Origin: Limosilactobacillus oris
GTDB lineage: Bacteria; Bacillota; Bacilli; Lactobacillales; Lactobacillaceae
Direction: 5' to 3'
Length of the DNA: 64,000 bases
Assembly: GCF_025311495.1 (NCBI RefSeq)
Contig: NZ_CP104398.1
Span: 1,612,001-1,676,000 of the forward strand
Shown one piece after another: positions 23,275-32,460 of the stretch (position 1 is its first letter; each line of letters starts with the position of its first letter). Below the pieces are notes generated by a model. It had not been told where the DNA came from. It worked only from the letters and a program-made list of their open reading frames with translations, and did not search any database. The position numbers were made by a program, and so were the translations under genes.

Positions 23275-24294
23275 ATGAAAGCATTAGTAATGACGGGTAA
23301 GAAACAATTAGAAGTCGATGACAACTACCAGAAGCCAACGGTGAAGCCGAATGAGGTGCTGGTTCACACCGCGTGGGCCGGAATCTGTGGGACCGACAAG
23401 GCCCTCTACAATGGACTGCCAGGGTCAGCCGATGCCGTTCCACCGATTGTCTTGGGGCACGAAAACTCGGGGGTAGTTGCCGAAGTCGGCAGTAAAGTAG
23501 AGGACTTCAAGGTAGGCGACCGGGTCAGCGTTGATCCGAACATCTACTGTCACAAGTGTTTCTACTGCCGGACTTCCCGCCCCGAATTATGTGAACACCT
23601 CGACGCTGTTGGTGTTACCCGGGATGGGGGCTTTGCGGAATACTTCACTGCTCCGGAAGAAGTAGTTTACCATGTTCCAGACAACGTTTCGCTTGAAGCA
23701 GCGGCCGTAATCGAACCAATTTCCTGTGCTGCCCACGGGGTTGACCTGCTGGAAACGCACCCGTACCAGACAGCGCTGATTATCGGTGATGGTTTTGAAG
23801 GTCAATTGATTGCCCAAATCCTGAAGTCCCGGGGTGTCAAGGAAGTCACCCTGGCCGGGACCGTTGATGAAAAACTGGAGAACAACCGGAAGCACTTTGG
23901 CTTTAAGACGATCAATAATATTAAGGAACCAGATGCTATCAAGCCGGATTCCTATGACATCGTTGTCGAAGCGGTCGGCCTGCCAAAGACCCAGGAACAA
24001 GCCGTTGAAGCAGCGCGGCGTGGCGGCCAGGTTCTGATGTTTGGGGTTGGAAACCCAGACTCAGAGTTCAAGGTCAACACCTACAAGGTTTACCAAAAGC
24101 AGCTCCACATCCAGGGCTCCTTCATCAACCCGTACACCTTTGAAGACTCCATTGCCCTGTTGCAATCCGGTGACGTGGACCCGCTGCCGCTGATTTCCAA
24201 CGTGCTGGACTTTGCCCACGTCGAAGACTTTGTCAGTGGCAAGCTCGGCAACATTTCTAAGGCAATCGTCAAGGTTGCCGGCGAAGACGCTTAA
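23275..24294 (+). CDS. Zinc-dependent medium-chain alcohol/polyol dehydrogenase
   Basis: A 339-residue MDR enzyme. The catalytic zinc site is CGTDKALYNG plus the GHENSG motif (about residues 38-68), the structural zinc site has four Cys in CHKCFYCRTSRPELC (about 91-105), and the NAD-binding motif is IIGDGFEGQLIAQIL (about 170). It resembles threonine/sorbitol/butanediol dehydrogenases; the exact substrate is not determinable. A strong GAGGAGGTATATCTC precedes ATG 23275. It may be co-regulated with the VOC gene, although a decayed hairpin (23219-23245) lies between them. Confidence 0.9.
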   Translation: MKALVMTGKKQLEVDDNYQKPTVKPNEVLVHTAWAGICGTDKALYNGLPGSADAVPPIVLGHENSGVVAEVGSKVEDFKVGDRVSVDPNIYCHKCFYCRTSRPELCEHLDAVGVTRDGGFAEYFTAPEEVVYHVPDNVSLEAAAVIEPISCAAHGVDLLETHPYQTALIIGDGFEGQLIAQILKSRGVKEVTLAGTVDEKLENNRKHFGFKTINNIKEPDAIKPDSYDIVVEAVGLPKTQEQAVEAARRGGQVLMFGVGNPDSEFKVNTYKVYQKQLHIQGSFINPYTFEDSIALLQSGDVDPLPLISNVLDFAHVEDFVSGKLGNISKAIVKVAGEDA

Positions 24295-24330
24295 TAAATA
24301 GAAAAAATAAGATAATTAACCGCTTTTAGC

Positions 24331-24368
24331 AGGGAAGTCGAGCGTGGTGCTGGGCTTCCCTATTTTTT
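24331..24368 (+). terminator. Terminator after the alcohol dehydrogenase gene
   Basis: AGGGAAG and CTTCCCT arms around a GC-rich loop, followed by T7. Confidence 0.8.
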
Positions 24369-24455
24369 TGCACCTAGCCAAGCCCTAGCTCATATGTTAT
24401 ATTAGATTTCGATGAGAAATAATCGCATTATCGATTAATGAAAGGGGTCTTCTTA

Positions 24456-25394
24456 ATGACACGGAAAGTAGCAGTTATCGGGATGGGCCATGTCGGTTCC
24501 ACAGTTGCCCACTACATCGTTGCGAATGGCTTCGCGGATGACCTGGTGTTGATTGACAGCAACGCAGATAAGGTTAACGCCGACGCGTTGGACTTCAAGG
24601 ATGCGATGGCAAACCTACTTCACCACACCAATATTTACGTTAATGATTACCAACAGCTCCAGGACACCGACGTCATCGTTTCTGCCCTCGGTAACATTAA
24701 GCTCCAGGACAACCCAAATGCCGACCGGTTCGCTGAACTGCCATTCACTCGCCAACAGGTTCCGGCGGTTGCCCAAAAGATTAAGGAGAGTGGCTTTCAC
24801 GGTAAAATCGTGGTCATTACCAACCCCGTCGACGTGATTACCTCGATTTACCAATCCGTGACCGGTCTGCCGAAGGAACACATCATCGGCACCGGGACCC
24901 TGCTCGACTCCGCCCGGATGAAGCGGGCCGTGGCTGACCGCCTCCACGTCGATCCCCGCTCCGTCGCTGGGTACAACCTTGGGGAGCACGGGAATTCCCA
25001 GTTTACAGCCTGGTCAACCGTCCGCGTCCTTGACCAGCCAATTACGGAGCTGGCAAAGCAAAAGGGCCTCGACCTGGATAAGCTGGATCAGGAGGCCAAG
25101 ATGGGCGGCTGGACCGTCTTCAAGGGCAAAAAGTACACTAGCTACGGGGTCGCGACCGCCGCGGTGCGCTTAGTCAATACCATCTTGTCCGATGCCTTGA
25201 CTGAAATGCCGGTATCAAACTACCGCAAGGAATACGACTGCTACCTGTCCTACCCAGCCGTCGTTGGCCGTGACGGGATTGTTGAACAAGCCCAGCTCGA
25301 CTTGACGGACGAGGAACTAAAGAAACTCCAGACCTCCGCGGACTTCATCAAGGAAAAGTACCAGGAAAGTTTGGCCGCTAACAAGCAAGCATAA
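24456..25394 (+). CDS. L-2-hydroxyisocaproate dehydrogenase (LDH family)
   Basis: A 312-residue NAD-dependent L-2-hydroxyacid dehydrogenase that reduces branched 2-ketoacids. The N-terminal Rossmann motif is VIGMGHVGSTVAHYI, the specificity loop is GNIKLQDNPNADRFAELPF, which is typical of L-HicDH rather than L-lactate dehydrogenase, and the catalytic His is in LGEHGNSQF (about 177). ATG 24456 is chosen over ATG 24438 because AAAGGGG lies between them at good spacing. With the PanE-like enzyme near 46 kb it gives the cell routes for disposing of amino-acid-derived ketoacids and reoxidising NADH. Confidence 0.92.
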   Translation: MTRKVAVIGMGHVGSTVAHYIVANGFADDLVLIDSNADKVNADALDFKDAMANLLHHTNIYVNDYQQLQDTDVIVSALGNIKLQDNPNADRFAELPFTRQQVPAVAQKIKESGFHGKIVVITNPVDVITSIYQSVTGLPKEHIIGTGTLLDSARMKRAVADRLHVDPRSVAGYNLGEHGNSQFTAWSTVRVLDQPITELAKQKGLDLDKLDQEAKMGGWTVFKGKKYTSYGVATAAVRLVNTILSDALTEMPVSNYRKEYDCYLSYPAVVGRDGIVEQAQLDLTDEELKKLQTSADFIKEKYQESLAANKQA

Positions 25395-25504
25395 TGCTGG
25401 CCAGAAGGGCTGGTTGGTGATAAACTAAGCCATTAGAACATTAAATAAAAGGGACTGTGACGTAAGTACTTTTACTAAGTTCAAATACGAACAGCGCGGT
25501 ACGC

Positions 25505-25611
25505 AAATGGGTTCCAGTGTCCGGTATAACCGAACTCTGGAACCCTATTTACGCTCGCGGGGGCGTGAAAACGAAGTCATAAATGACTTCTGTCACGCTC
25601 CCTTTCTTTTG
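25505..25611 (+). terminator. Two tandem hairpins after the HicDH gene
   Basis: First hairpin GGGTTCCAG / CTGGAACCC (25509-25545). Second hairpin GGGGCGTGA...GAAGTCAT / ATGACTTC...TCACGCTCCC (25559-25602), followed by TTTCTTTT. The first belongs to a repeated terminator family also seen at 46801 and 51952. The rest of the 25395-25641 gap shows nothing else. Confidence 0.7.
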
Positions 25612-25641
25612 CGATCAAGATAACGGAAAGGAGTATTAATC

Positions 25642-26832
25642 GTGAGCAAAGAAGTCAAGCGCATTATCGCCGTGGTAATCTTCTGCGAATTCCTGATTTG
25701 TCTGGGGATGAGCCTGATTTTCCCAGTGATGCCATTTATCAAAAACGAGTACCACTTTTCCGCCTTTGACATGGGGGTAATGTCGTCCCTCTTTGCCTTT
25801 GTCCAGTTTATTGCTTCGCCGATTGTCGGCCGGATCTCGGATAAGACGGGGCGGAAGCCGATGCTGGTCTGGGGATTGCTGGTCTTTTCCATCGCGGAAT
25901 TTGTCTTTGCCCTGTCCCAGCGGCTCTGGCTCTTCGACCTGTCGCGAGCGGTTGACGGGCTATCCGCCGCCATGTTTGTGCCGACCTCGATGGCCCTGGC
26001 CGCGGACCTGACCAGCGTTAAGGACCGCGCCAAGGTTATCGGCTGGCTATCGGCGGCCTTTAGTGGCGGGCTGATTTTGGGCCCTGGCCTGGGCGGAATC
26101 TTAGCTAACATCAGCTACAAGTTCCCGTTTTGGGTGGCCGGGATCCTCGGAATTATCAGTACGGTGGTAGCGGTAATCCTTTTGCCGAAGGACAGCGACG
26201 AGCGGTTTAAGAGCAGCACGAAGAATCCGGAGGACGCCCTGCTTGAGGGGGGCTGGGCCCAGGTGAAATCACTGCTGACCCCGGTGATGACGATGCTCTT
26301 CCTGATGATTTTCATCATGGCGTTTGGACTGGCCGGCTTCGAGAGCATTTACAGCCTGTATGTTAACGAGGTCCACCATTTTGACCTGCAATCCATTGCC
26401 TTGGTCTTAACACTGAACGGAATTATCTCCCTAATCCTGCAGGTCTTCCTCTTTGACCGGATGGTGCAATGGTGGGGAGAAGTGCGGGTGATCCGCTACT
26501 GCTTCTTTGCCAGCGCCATCGGGACGGCCTTTGTCATCTACGACCACTCCCACTGGCAGCTGATTGTAGCCACCCTGGTCGTTTTTGAGGCCTTTGATAT
26601 GCTGCGGCCGGCGATTACGACCCTCCTGACCAAGATGAGTAAAAACAACCAGGGCCTGCTCAACGGGGTCAACATGTCGCTGACCAGCGTTGGGAACATT
26701 ATCGGGCCACTGATTTCCGGGGCTTTACTGGATATTAATTACCAGTACCCCTACTGGATCGTAATTGTATTTTTGGCGATTTCGTTTATCATTACCGTTG
26801 GGTTGGAACACTTGAACCGAGTAAACGCATAA
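25642..26832 (+). CDS. MFS drug-efflux-type transporter
   Basis: A 396-residue protein with twelve predicted membrane segments and the MFS signature GRISDKTGRKPML (about residue 62) between helices 2 and 3. The segment FSGGLILGPGLGGIL (about 133) is the antiporter motif of 12-TM drug exporters such as NorA/TetA, so proton-driven export of small molecules is likely. GTG 25642 follows AAAGGAGTATTAATC. The next gene, a TauE-type exporter, starts 13 bases later, so the two form an operon. Confidence 0.9.
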   Translation: MSKEVKRIIAVVIFCEFLICLGMSLIFPVMPFIKNEYHFSAFDMGVMSSLFAFVQFIASPIVGRISDKTGRKPMLVWGLLVFSIAEFVFALSQRLWLFDLSRAVDGLSAAMFVPTSMALAADLTSVKDRAKVIGWLSAAFSGGLILGPGLGGILANISYKFPFWVAGILGIISTVVAVILLPKDSDERFKSSTKNPEDALLEGGWAQVKSLLTPVMTMLFLMIFIMAFGLAGFESIYSLYVNEVHHFDLQSIALVLTLNGIISLILQVFLFDRMVQWWGEVRVIRYCFFASAIGTAFVIYDHSHWQLIVATLVVFEAFDMLRPAITTLLTKMSKNNQGLLNGVNMSLTSVGNIIGPLISGALLDINYQYPYWIVIVFLAISFIITVGLEHLNRVNA

Positions 26833-26845
26833 GAGGGTAATACTA

Positions 26846-27601
26846 ATGGGAAATCTATTGTTAATGGTTATCGTCGGTTTGGCGGTTGGAATTTTCGTAA
26901 TCTCCCTGGGTGGTGGCGGTGGTGCCATCTACCTGGGGGTTCTAACCGCCATTTTTCAACTGTCGCCAGGTGCCGCGGCGGCCACGTCGATTGTTACGTC
27001 GCTGCCAGCATTGATAATGGGCTCCTGGTCCTACTACCGGCGTGGGCTGATAAATTTTAGGCTTGGCAACCGGATGCTGATTGCGGCGATCCCAAGTATC
27101 TTTGTCGGGTTTTTCATCTCGCCCTGGCTGCCAGAGCGGGTCTACAAGCTGGTGATTGGCTTGATCTTGATCTTTCTCGGTGTCCAGTTAATTGTCAAAC
27201 TCTACCGGCAACCGAAAGCGGGGCACCAGAGCCGTCTTTCACCGGAAGCGGCCAGTGTCCTGTACGGCATCATGGGCGGCCTGATGGTGGGAATCGCCGG
27301 CCTGAGTGGTGGCGGCCCGATTACGACAGGCCTGCTGCTCCTTGGCGCGTCAATGGCCGCCGCGTCTGCCACCTCTGCCTACGTCCTGGTCGGGATGTCG
27401 GTTGTCGGCGCCCTCTTGCACATCAGTGGCGGCAGTATTGACTGGCACGCGGCAGGCGGCCTGATTGCCGGCTCGCTGGTCGGTGCTTTTCTGGCCCCGC
27501 CGATTGTCCTCTGGATGACTGCTAAGCCGGCCCGGGCACGGATTATCAAACTCTTTATGGGGGCCTTCATCATCGTGATGGGTCTCCGGACCGCGTTGTG
27601 A
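26846..27601 (+). CDS. TauE/SafE (TSUP) family anion exporter
   Basis: A 251-residue membrane protein of the TSUP family, with a duplicated four-helix unit. The glycine-rich repeats SLGGGGGAIYLG (about 20) and AGLSGGGPITTG (about 152) mark the two halves. Family members move sulfite, sulfonates or organic anions across the membrane. It starts with ATG 26846 after AGAGGGTAATACTA, 13 bases after the MFS gene. It ends next to the first copy of a 61-bp direct repeat that contains its terminator. Confidence 0.88.
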   Translation: MGNLLLMVIVGLAVGIFVISLGGGGGAIYLGVLTAIFQLSPGAAAATSIVTSLPALIMGSWSYYRRGLINFRLGNRMLIAAIPSIFVGFFISPWLPERVYKLVIGLILIFLGVQLIVKLYRQPKAGHQSRLSPEAASVLYGIMGGLMVGIAGLSGGGPITTGLLLLGASMAAASATSAYVLVGMSVVGALLHISGGSIDWHAAGGLIAGSLVGAFLAPPIVLWMTAKPARARIIKLFMGAFIIVMGLRTAL

Positions 27602-27610
27602 CATTAGAAT

Positions 27611-27671
27611 ATAGCAAAAGCCACCTAGCTTGAGGATGAGCTAGGTGGCTTTTAAGGTTGTTGGTTGAAAT
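27611..27671. repeat. 61-bp direct repeat, copy A (contains terminator)
   Basis: Identical over 61 bases to 32309-32369. It includes a hairpin, AAAAGCCACCTAGCT / AGCTAGGTGGCTTTT, that can end transcription from both sides. A further hairpin CCCCTGAAAAAT / ATTTTTCAGGGG follows at 27672-27704 for the minus-strand gene. Confidence 0.9.
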
Positions 27672-27737
27672 CCCCTGAAAAATGGAGTGAAGATTTTTCA
27701 GGGGATGAATCTTTGAATTGCAATAATTAGGAGTTAA

Positions 27738-28994
27738 TTACTTAATCCCTTTAACAAAAATAATTAAGATACCACCAATGGCGGCTGTGATTGCAGCTAT
27801 CGGGAAAATTCCGGCATAGCCGACAATCCCAATAATTGACGCAGAAAAGATTGGACCGAGCACTTGACCACCATTGTTAGCCATGTTTAGGAGCCCAAGA
27901 TCTTTGGCAGCAGTTTTAGGGTCAGGCAGAACTTCAATGTTTAATGCCTGATCAACGGAGTCATACATTCCTTTACCGAGGGCTGCAACTACTGCGTAAG
28001 CAAGCATAATGTATGCCGAATTGGTAAACATAGGCAGGAGAGAACCCACAGCGATAACCATTGAAGCAAAAATAACAGGGGCTTTCCGTTTGCCAATCTT
28101 ATCTGAAAGAGGACCGGCAAAAAGAACACAAATAATTGAGCATACCATCATAACCATTGAAATTAGGCTAACATATCTTTGAACGTTGCTTCCCGTAAGT
28201 TTAATATAGTCAGTAAGAATATAGAGCTGGTAACTAGAAATACAGAAAGTAGCAGTGACGATAAATAGTTTGCCAATAAGGGCAAGATAGAAGTTAAGGG
28301 CGTTTTTGGTTGGAAAAGCAAAGTTTTGTGAGAAGTTTTTCCAAGTAACTTTTGTAACAGGCATATCAATAGTTGACTTTTCCTTTAGGAACAAAGCAGC
28401 TAGTGGCCCAGAGAAGAGGGTTAGAACAGCCATAACGATGAAACCAGTTTTTGGCACCGGGAGGAAAAATGAAGCAACAACTTGGCCGCCAAATTGACCA
28501 ATATCATTACCGAGGGCGTAGGCGCTTGAAATGGTTCCGCGATATTTAGGCGAGGTGCGATCGGCGATTACAGCAACTAGTGGTGCGACAATCATGTTTA
28601 GAAAGATCATATATACACAGTCCGCAAGAACTTCTTGCCAGACAGTCGTGCACATTCCCCAAAATACAATGGTGATAGCAGTCCCAATAGACCCCCAGAC
28701 GATCCACGGAGTCCGCCGTCCATGTTTAGAACGGGTTCGATCTGATAGTGCACCCTCAATAATGTTAGCAATTGTTGAAACCACCATTGCGCAACCAGAC
28801 ATTAGAGCAATTGCGGCAGCTTTGTGGTCTGGGGTAATTCTAGCCATTGCTTGTGGAACTAAAACGCCGACCAAACCTAGATAAGGGCCAAGCCAGAGTA
28901 AGACGCCAACGACTAATCCAATTGCTGTTCTTACAGGTAATTTATGCTGTTGCTCATCTGTGGGGGTTTCCCAAGGTTTTAATTCATTATCCAT
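27738..28994 (-). CDS. MFS/GPH-like sugar permease of the GH42 cassette
   Basis: A 418-residue, twelve-helix transporter. It carries the motif ALSDRTRSKHGRRTPWI (about residue 82), which is typical of sugar:cation symporters. It lies 20 bases downstream of the GH42 beta-galactosidase on the same strand, so it probably imports the glycoside that the enzyme splits. Codon use is markedly more AT-rich than in the surrounding genes, as for the whole 27.7-32.3 kb cassette, suggesting acquisition by transfer. Confidence 0.87.
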   Translation of the reverse strand: MDNELKPWETPTDEQQHKLPVRTAIGLVVGVLLWLGPYLGLVGVLVPQAMARITPDHKAAAIALMSGCAMVVSTIANIIEGALSDRTRSKHGRRTPWIVWGSIGTAITIVFWGMCTTVWQEVLADCVYMIFLNMIVAPLVAVIADRTSPKYRGTISSAYALGNDIGQFGGQVVASFFLPVPKTGFIVMAVLTLFSGPLAALFLKEKSTIDMPVTKVTWKNFSQNFAFPTKNALNFYLALIGKLFIVTATFCISSYQLYILTDYIKLTGSNVQRYVSLISMVMMVCSIICVLFAGPLSDKIGKRKAPVIFASMVIAVGSLLPMFTNSAYIMLAYAVVAALGKGMYDSVDQALNIEVLPDPKTAAKDLGLLNMANNGGQVLGPIFSASIIGIVGYAGIFPIAAITAAIGGILIIFVKGIK

Positions 28995-29014
28995 TTTACT
29001 TCATCTCTCAATAT

Positions 29015-31120
29015 CTAATTTTCTTTTAGAATCACAGTATCCCAGGGTTGAAGGGTAATTGAGTTAACAATTTGATCTTCTCCTAACAACGTACAGCTGG
29101 CTGGAAGTTCAAGAGTAGTTTCTTCCCAACTCCAGTTGAAGATAAAGTGAAGGTGTTCGCCATCGGTATTAGTAGCAGATGATTCAGTGACATGATTACT
29201 CTTAAAATTCCATTTTGACTTAGGAAGCAAGTTTTCAAAAATTGATTGAGCTAATTGACTATTAGGAACAGCACCAATAACAGTAAGACTGCCCTTACCA
29301 ATATTTTGATAGGTGGCAACTGGGTAATCTTTGAAAAATGGATCATTATAACAAGCGAGTTTTTGAACATTGGGGTCTGTTTTGAGCATGTCAATCCATT
29401 CAATAGCTTGTGAACCTTCAAGTACCTTAAAGTTTTGAGAACCAGTAATGTCAACTTTTTTACGCAAGTTGGAGTATTCTTGATAGTTTGTAGCGGCAAT
29501 GTCTGAAAGACCAGCAGGTTTTACACTACGACGGACACGTGCGAGGTCGTCAGCAAAGGCAGTCCGGGGACCGATTATTAAATTACCGCCAGATTGTACA
29601 TAGTTATTCATCCATTCAAGAAATTGATCTGAGGTAATATACGCGCCAACCACAAGCAGGTAGGGGTGCTCTCTAGCAAATTTTTCAGCGCTGATTAGTA
29701 CCTTGTCGTTATCATCGTCGTAAATTGTTGAATCTTGGATGATTCGAACCTGCTTATTAGCAAGAAAAGCTCCGGCATAGAATCTATCAAACAGGTTGTC
29801 GTAAGCCTCAGGGTTCCGTGTCTTATGCGGATCCATCTCGGCATTAGCAGCATGATAGGGTTCGAATTCTAACCCCCAACGTGATTTAACGGAGTACAAC
29901 ATTGCAATATCTTCGTCAGGAACAAGGCTAACAATCTTTTTGCCGTATTGCTCGAAGCTCTTTCCAAGCTCGGCAACCTCATTAAATACCCGGCCTGGTT
30001 TTTCGTCTTGCGGAATAATTCCGCCCCAGTACGTTTCCGTTCCGTAATGAAGTTGTTGCCAGTGCCAATATTCAATCATGTTGGCACCTCGTGAAATCAT
30101 TTGGTAAGCAGCCTGCTTCCATTGGCCAGGAAAGGCAGGATAATTATCACCCGCGCCACCGATTGGCCCGCCGTCTGTTTCGGCGACGTTAAAGGGCTTT
30201 TGTTTGATGGAGTAGGTACGGTCAGCATCGCGGGCGATTTGCCATGGGCCGTGTAAGAACCAGGAATGAGGCTCGTCAGGTGTCGGCAGCTTCATTCCAT
30301 CTTGCATATGGTAATAAATATCAGATGAAGCGATGTCCAAACTTTTACCAGCTTTAGCTTCATCAAGTGCTGACCGTCCCATTGCTAAATTAACGGTGAC
30401 AAATTGTTTGCTAGGAATTTTGCTTTTAATAAGGTTACTTTGCCATTTTAAAAGGTCGTCGGTTAAGTTAGCCTGATAGCGGCGCCATTCGATATCATAT
30501 TGTGGTTGTGCGTTTCCCTCAGGTTCCCAAAGGTCATCCCAAGTTGATAATTCGTGTGACCAGTAGACCAGTCCCCATTCCTTATTTAGCTTTTCTACAG
30601 TTTTGTACTTGTTACGCAAGTAGTCTTTAAAACCTTCAAAGGCATCGTGGGAATAATTAATGAATAGGCCAGGCTCATTGTGGAGCTGCCAGCCGATAAT
30701 TGCCGGATGGTCCTGGTAGCGGTCAACAATCTTATTAATTAATCGTGCTGAATAGTATTTAAAAACAGGGTGGCTTAGGCTGTGCTCTTCACGTGAGCCA
30801 AAGAAGTGCCTGTTATCGTGTTTGTCGTGTAATGCTACTTCTGGGTACTTTCTAACTAGCCATTGTGGGATTGCAAAGGTAGGAACACCTAAGACTACGT
30901 AAATATCATTTGCAAGTGCTTTATCAAGAACAGGTTGAAGCCAGTCTAAATTAAACTTGCCATCCTCGGGTTCCCAATGTGACCAACTACCTTCGCCGAC
31001 TCGAATGGTGTTCATATGTGCTTGCTTCATTAACTTAATGTCATCAGCAAGTTTTGATACTGGTTCGTATTCGTTATAATAAGCAGCACCAAACAGGATT
31101 CTATCTTTAAGCAATGTCAT
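29015..31120 (-). CDS. GH42 family beta-galactosidase
   Basis: A 701-residue glycoside hydrolase of family 42, cytosolic, cleaving terminal beta-galactosides. The (beta/alpha)8 barrel runs over about residues 10-390, with the acid/base Glu at 149 (WQLHNEPG) and the nucleophile Glu at 314 (NVAETDGGP). A trimerisation, glutamine-amidotransferase-like domain (LLVVGAYITSDQFLEWMNNY region) and a C-terminal beta domain follow. ATG 31120 has AAAGGGGAATC before it; an upstream in-frame start at 31150 lacks a site. A cre-like operator lies upstream. The divergent AraC gene is the likely activator. Confidence 0.92.
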   Translation of the reverse strand: MTLLKDRILFGAAYYNEYEPVSKLADDIKLMKQAHMNTIRVGEGSWSHWEPEDGKFNLDWLQPVLDKALANDIYVVLGVPTFAIPQWLVRKYPEVALHDKHDNRHFFGSREEHSLSHPVFKYYSARLINKIVDRYQDHPAIIGWQLHNEPGLFINYSHDAFEGFKDYLRNKYKTVEKLNKEWGLVYWSHELSTWDDLWEPEGNAQPQYDIEWRRYQANLTDDLLKWQSNLIKSKIPSKQFVTVNLAMGRSALDEAKAGKSLDIASSDIYYHMQDGMKLPTPDEPHSWFLHGPWQIARDADRTYSIKQKPFNVAETDGGPIGGAGDNYPAFPGQWKQAAYQMISRGANMIEYWHWQQLHYGTETYWGGIIPQDEKPGRVFNEVAELGKSFEQYGKKIVSLVPDEDIAMLYSVKSRWGLEFEPYHAANAEMDPHKTRNPEAYDNLFDRFYAGAFLANKQVRIIQDSTIYDDDNDKVLISAEKFAREHPYLLVVGAYITSDQFLEWMNNYVQSGGNLIIGPRTAFADDLARVRRSVKPAGLSDIAATNYQEYSNLRKKVDITGSQNFKVLEGSQAIEWIDMLKTDPNVQKLACYNDPFFKDYPVATYQNIGKGSLTVIGAVPNSQLAQSIFENLLPKSKWNFKSNHVTESSATNTDGEHLHFIFNWSWEETTLELPASCTLLGEDQIVNSITLQPWDTVILKEN

Positions 31121-31159
31121 GATTCCCCTTTCTATCTGACGATGTATCAAATATCGTAT

Positions 31160-31173
31160 TGTAAGCGCTTAAC
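31160..31173 (-). promoter_or_regulatory. cre-like CcpA site before the GH42 gene
   Basis: TGTAAGCGCTTAAC matches the cre consensus at 12 of 14 positions. It sits between TGTATCA (31144-31150) and TGATACA (31176-31182), which form a separate inverted repeat and could be activator half-sites. Confidence 0.6.
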
Positions 31174-31333
31174 TATGATACACTTTTAGTATAGTGAGGA
31201 TAGCAAAAAGTTGGTATAACCGAATTTAGCTGGTTTAAATCAAATTTTGACATTTATACCAGTTTTAAACCGCGACTAATCATTTTTTGACATTACTATT
31301 CGTGATAAGTGAAGTTACTAGAAGGTGGTAAGG

Positions 31334-32287
31334 GTGAATTTTAACGTATCTACGCAAAATAAGGATCTTCAACATGCAATCTTTTTGCCAATACTCAATT
31401 GGAATTTTATTTTGTTAGGAGGACATATTCAGCGGGTAGCCGATTCATGGATATATCCAAAAGAGGAGCATATGGTATATGAATTGATATATGTCATTCA
31501 CGGTTTAGAAAAGATTGTCTTAAATGATGAAACGATTATTTTACATCAAGGTGAATTTGTTATTATCACGCCTGGTATGCGCCATACGGTCTCTGCAATT
31601 AAAGATTTAACTTATTTTTGTTTTCATTTTGACTTAGATGAACCGGATTTGGAAGAACGGCTGCTTGTAACATCACGGTTACTTTTTCAAAACAAAAATG
31701 CACGGACTAAAGAATTAACTGCTTATTTTGACAAGATGATTAACACTCTTAAACCCAAGGGCGATTATGATTTTGCAGACAAGATGGGGATGCAGATTAC
31801 TCTTTCCCATATTCTCCTAGGTTTGTATCGGGAATCAGCCAAGGTAACCTTATCTAATAACCCTTCTGCGTTAGATTATGCAAGGTCTATTAAGGTTAAA
31901 ATTAAACGAATGTTGAAATACAATATTGGTTGCAACCTTAGAGACAGAGAGCAAGTTGAACCAGTAAAGCTCAACGTCATCTCTGAAGTATGTAGTGACC
32001 TAAATCTAAGCGTTGGTTACTGTAATCGGATTTATAAAAAATACTATGGGTCAAGTCCTGGTTACTATATCAATCAGTTGAAATTAACCTATGCTAAGCG
32101 CTTATTGACGAAGCCACAATTGAATATTGAACGTGTCTCGTTTATTTTGGGGTATAAGAATCCGCAGAATTTTAGTCGCTTTTTTAGAAAATATGTAGGG
32201 ACGAGTCCTAAAAAATACCGTTCCTTAAATGTTAATCAAACCTGGGATAAAAAATTATATGAGGCAAACTTTACTAACCTGATTTAG
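31334..32287 (+). CDS. AraC-family regulator of the GH42 cassette
   Basis: About 317 residues: an N-terminal cupin-like sensor domain (ELIYVIHGLEKIVL; GEFVIITPGMRHTV) and a C-terminal AraC double helix-turn-helix (about residues 215-300), including SVGYCNRIYKKYYGSSPGYY and the closing signature GYKNPQNFSRFFRKYVGTSP. It is divergent from the GH42 gene, with which it shares a promoter region, so it most likely activates that gene and the permease. GTG 31334 is chosen because GAAGGTGG lies at suitable distance; GTG 31325 is within that site. The gene is AT-rich. Confidence 0.87.
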   Translation: MNFNVSTQNKDLQHAIFLPILNWNFILLGGHIQRVADSWIYPKEEHMVYELIYVIHGLEKIVLNDETIILHQGEFVIITPGMRHTVSAIKDLTYFCFHFDLDEPDLEERLLVTSRLLFQNKNARTKELTAYFDKMINTLKPKGDYDFADKMGMQITLSHILLGLYRESAKVTLSNNPSALDYARSIKVKIKRMLKYNIGCNLRDREQVEPVKLNVISEVCSDLNLSVGYCNRIYKKYYGSSPGYYINQLKLTYAKRLLTKPQLNIERVSFILGYKNPQNFSRFFRKYVGTSPKKYRSLNVNQTWDKKLYEANFTNLI

Positions 32288-32308
32288 TCCGCCGTTCTGA
32301 TAATTTTA

Positions 32309-32369
32309 ATAGCAAAAGCCACCTAGCTTGAGGATGAGCTAGGTGGCTTTTAAGGTTGTTGGTTGAAAT
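32309..32369. repeat. 61-bp direct repeat, copy B (contains terminator)
   Basis: Identical to 27611-27671 and in the same orientation. It follows the AraC gene and precedes an AGAGAGTATCTG / CAGATACTCTCT hairpin (about 32378-32454) for nagA on the minus strand. The two copies frame the AT-rich GH42 cassette. Confidence 0.9.
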
Positions 32370-32460
32370 ACCAAGAAGAGAGTATCTGAAAATAGGTGAT
32401 TAAGAGGAGTACAGTTCGTAAATGGAGCGATACGCAATCAACAGATACTCTCTGGCAGTT

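Noticed and set aside
31144-31182. TGTATCA...TGATACA inverted repeat as a proven AraC operator
   Set aside because: Only a single pair of seven-base arms 25 bp apart is present; it is mentioned with the cre site but is too weak to list as its own feature.
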